Both the position numbers and the translations under genes were made by a program. From Clostridia bacterium (lineage in GTDB: Bacteria > Bacillota > Clostridia > Oscillospirales > CAG-382), in assembly GCA_900757905.1 (NCBI GenBank), contig CAAEPN010000035.1, positions 1-5,673 on the forward strand: DNA of 5,673 nt. The letters are read 5' to 3'. Below the pieces are notes generated by a model, which was not told the origin of the DNA, did no database searches, and saw nothing but the letters and a program-made list of their open reading frames with translations. Below, piece after piece: positions 5,617 through 5,673 of this stretch. The number at the start of each line of letters is the position of its first letter. The first letter of the stretch is position 1.

Positions 5617-5673
5617 TGGAATCATTGAATGTGACATTGTCCCAGAAGATAGCAAAGTTCCAGGAAAATTAAG
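5585..5673 (+). CDS. Start of a small phage-like hypothetical protein (cut by window edge)
   Basis: An ATG at 5585 follows AAAGGAGG (5565-5572) with a 12-base gap, and the frame is open for 29 codons to the edge. The visible sequence begins MIRLQNIKKNNGIIECDI and continues VPEDSKVPGKL. It overlaps the end of the head-morphogenesis-like fragment, a phage-style arrangement. Small proteins with a similar opening lie next to head genes in Bacillota prophages as I recall, but I cannot name the family. The function is unknown. Confidence 0.65.
   Translation, partial: MIRLQNIKKNNGIIECDIVPEDSKVPGKL

Larger units (their letters stand above)
3930..5673. mobile_element. Putative acquired segment: phage remnant carrying a reverse transcriptase cassette
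   Basis: Downstream of the tRNA-Glu unit the DNA becomes markedly AT-richer than 1-3360. It carries a retron-type reverse transcriptase on the minus strand facing away from phage-like, partly frame-disrupted genes on the plus strand. tRNA genes often serve as integration sites, which suits an island or prophage remnant here. No integrase, direct repeat or second attachment site is visible, and the right end lies outside the window. The limits are therefore approximate, and the call rests on composition and gene content. Confidence 0.4.

Noticed and set aside
1..5673. CRISPR array or insertion sequence ends
   Set aside because: No regularly spaced direct repeats, transposase frame or paired terminal inverted repeats were seen.

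Overview
The window looks like chromosomal DNA of a Bacillota bacterium, probably of the class Clostridia. Supporting signs are strong AGGAGG-type ribosome binding sites, consensus sigma-A promoters with 17-base spacers, and a tRNA-Met/tRNA-Glu pair with encoded CCA ends and Bacillus-like sequences. The species cannot be read from the sequence. Base composition splits the window in two. About 1-3360 is moderately GC-rich. From about 3930 to the end it is clearly AT-rich, with sample lines near one third GC in the reverse transcriptase gene.

Region 1 (1-3361) holds two divergent genes. On the minus strand is the N-terminal part of an exported protein: a signal peptide, a beta-rich cohesin-like domain and an acidic, proline-rich linker that runs off the left edge. 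It has an excellent promoter. On the plus strand is an 810-residue sugar-1-phosphate nucleotidyltransferase. It is fused to a left-handed beta-helix and to a phosphomannomutase-like domain whose signature loops are largely eroded.

Region 2 (3362-3930) begins with a gene-free stretch containing A/T tracts and a perfect 12-bp inverted repeat. A stable-RNA transcription unit follows: phased A-tracts, a perfect TTGACA/TATAAT promoter, elongator tRNA-Met(CAT), tRNA-Glu(TTC) and a strong intrinsic terminator.

Region 3 (about 3930-5673) looks like acquired accessory DNA downstream of the tRNA-Glu gene. On the minus strand is a retron-type reverse transcriptase with motif-A aspartate, YADD and VTG motifs. 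It is preceded, with a 4-base GTGA overlap, by an open frame that has no usable start codon and looks like the tail of a truncated gene. On the plus strand are two overlapping, frame-disrupted fragments of what I recognise as a phage head-morphogenesis-like C-terminal domain, then the start of another small phage-like gene that runs off the right edge.

The best candidate for unusual biology is the reverse transcriptase cassette. It has an altered retron X-motif (HAxxH instead of NAxxH) and no obvious msr-msd RNA where one is expected. It adjoins phage debris and follows a truncated partner gene, so it may be a divergent or decaying retron-like defence locus.
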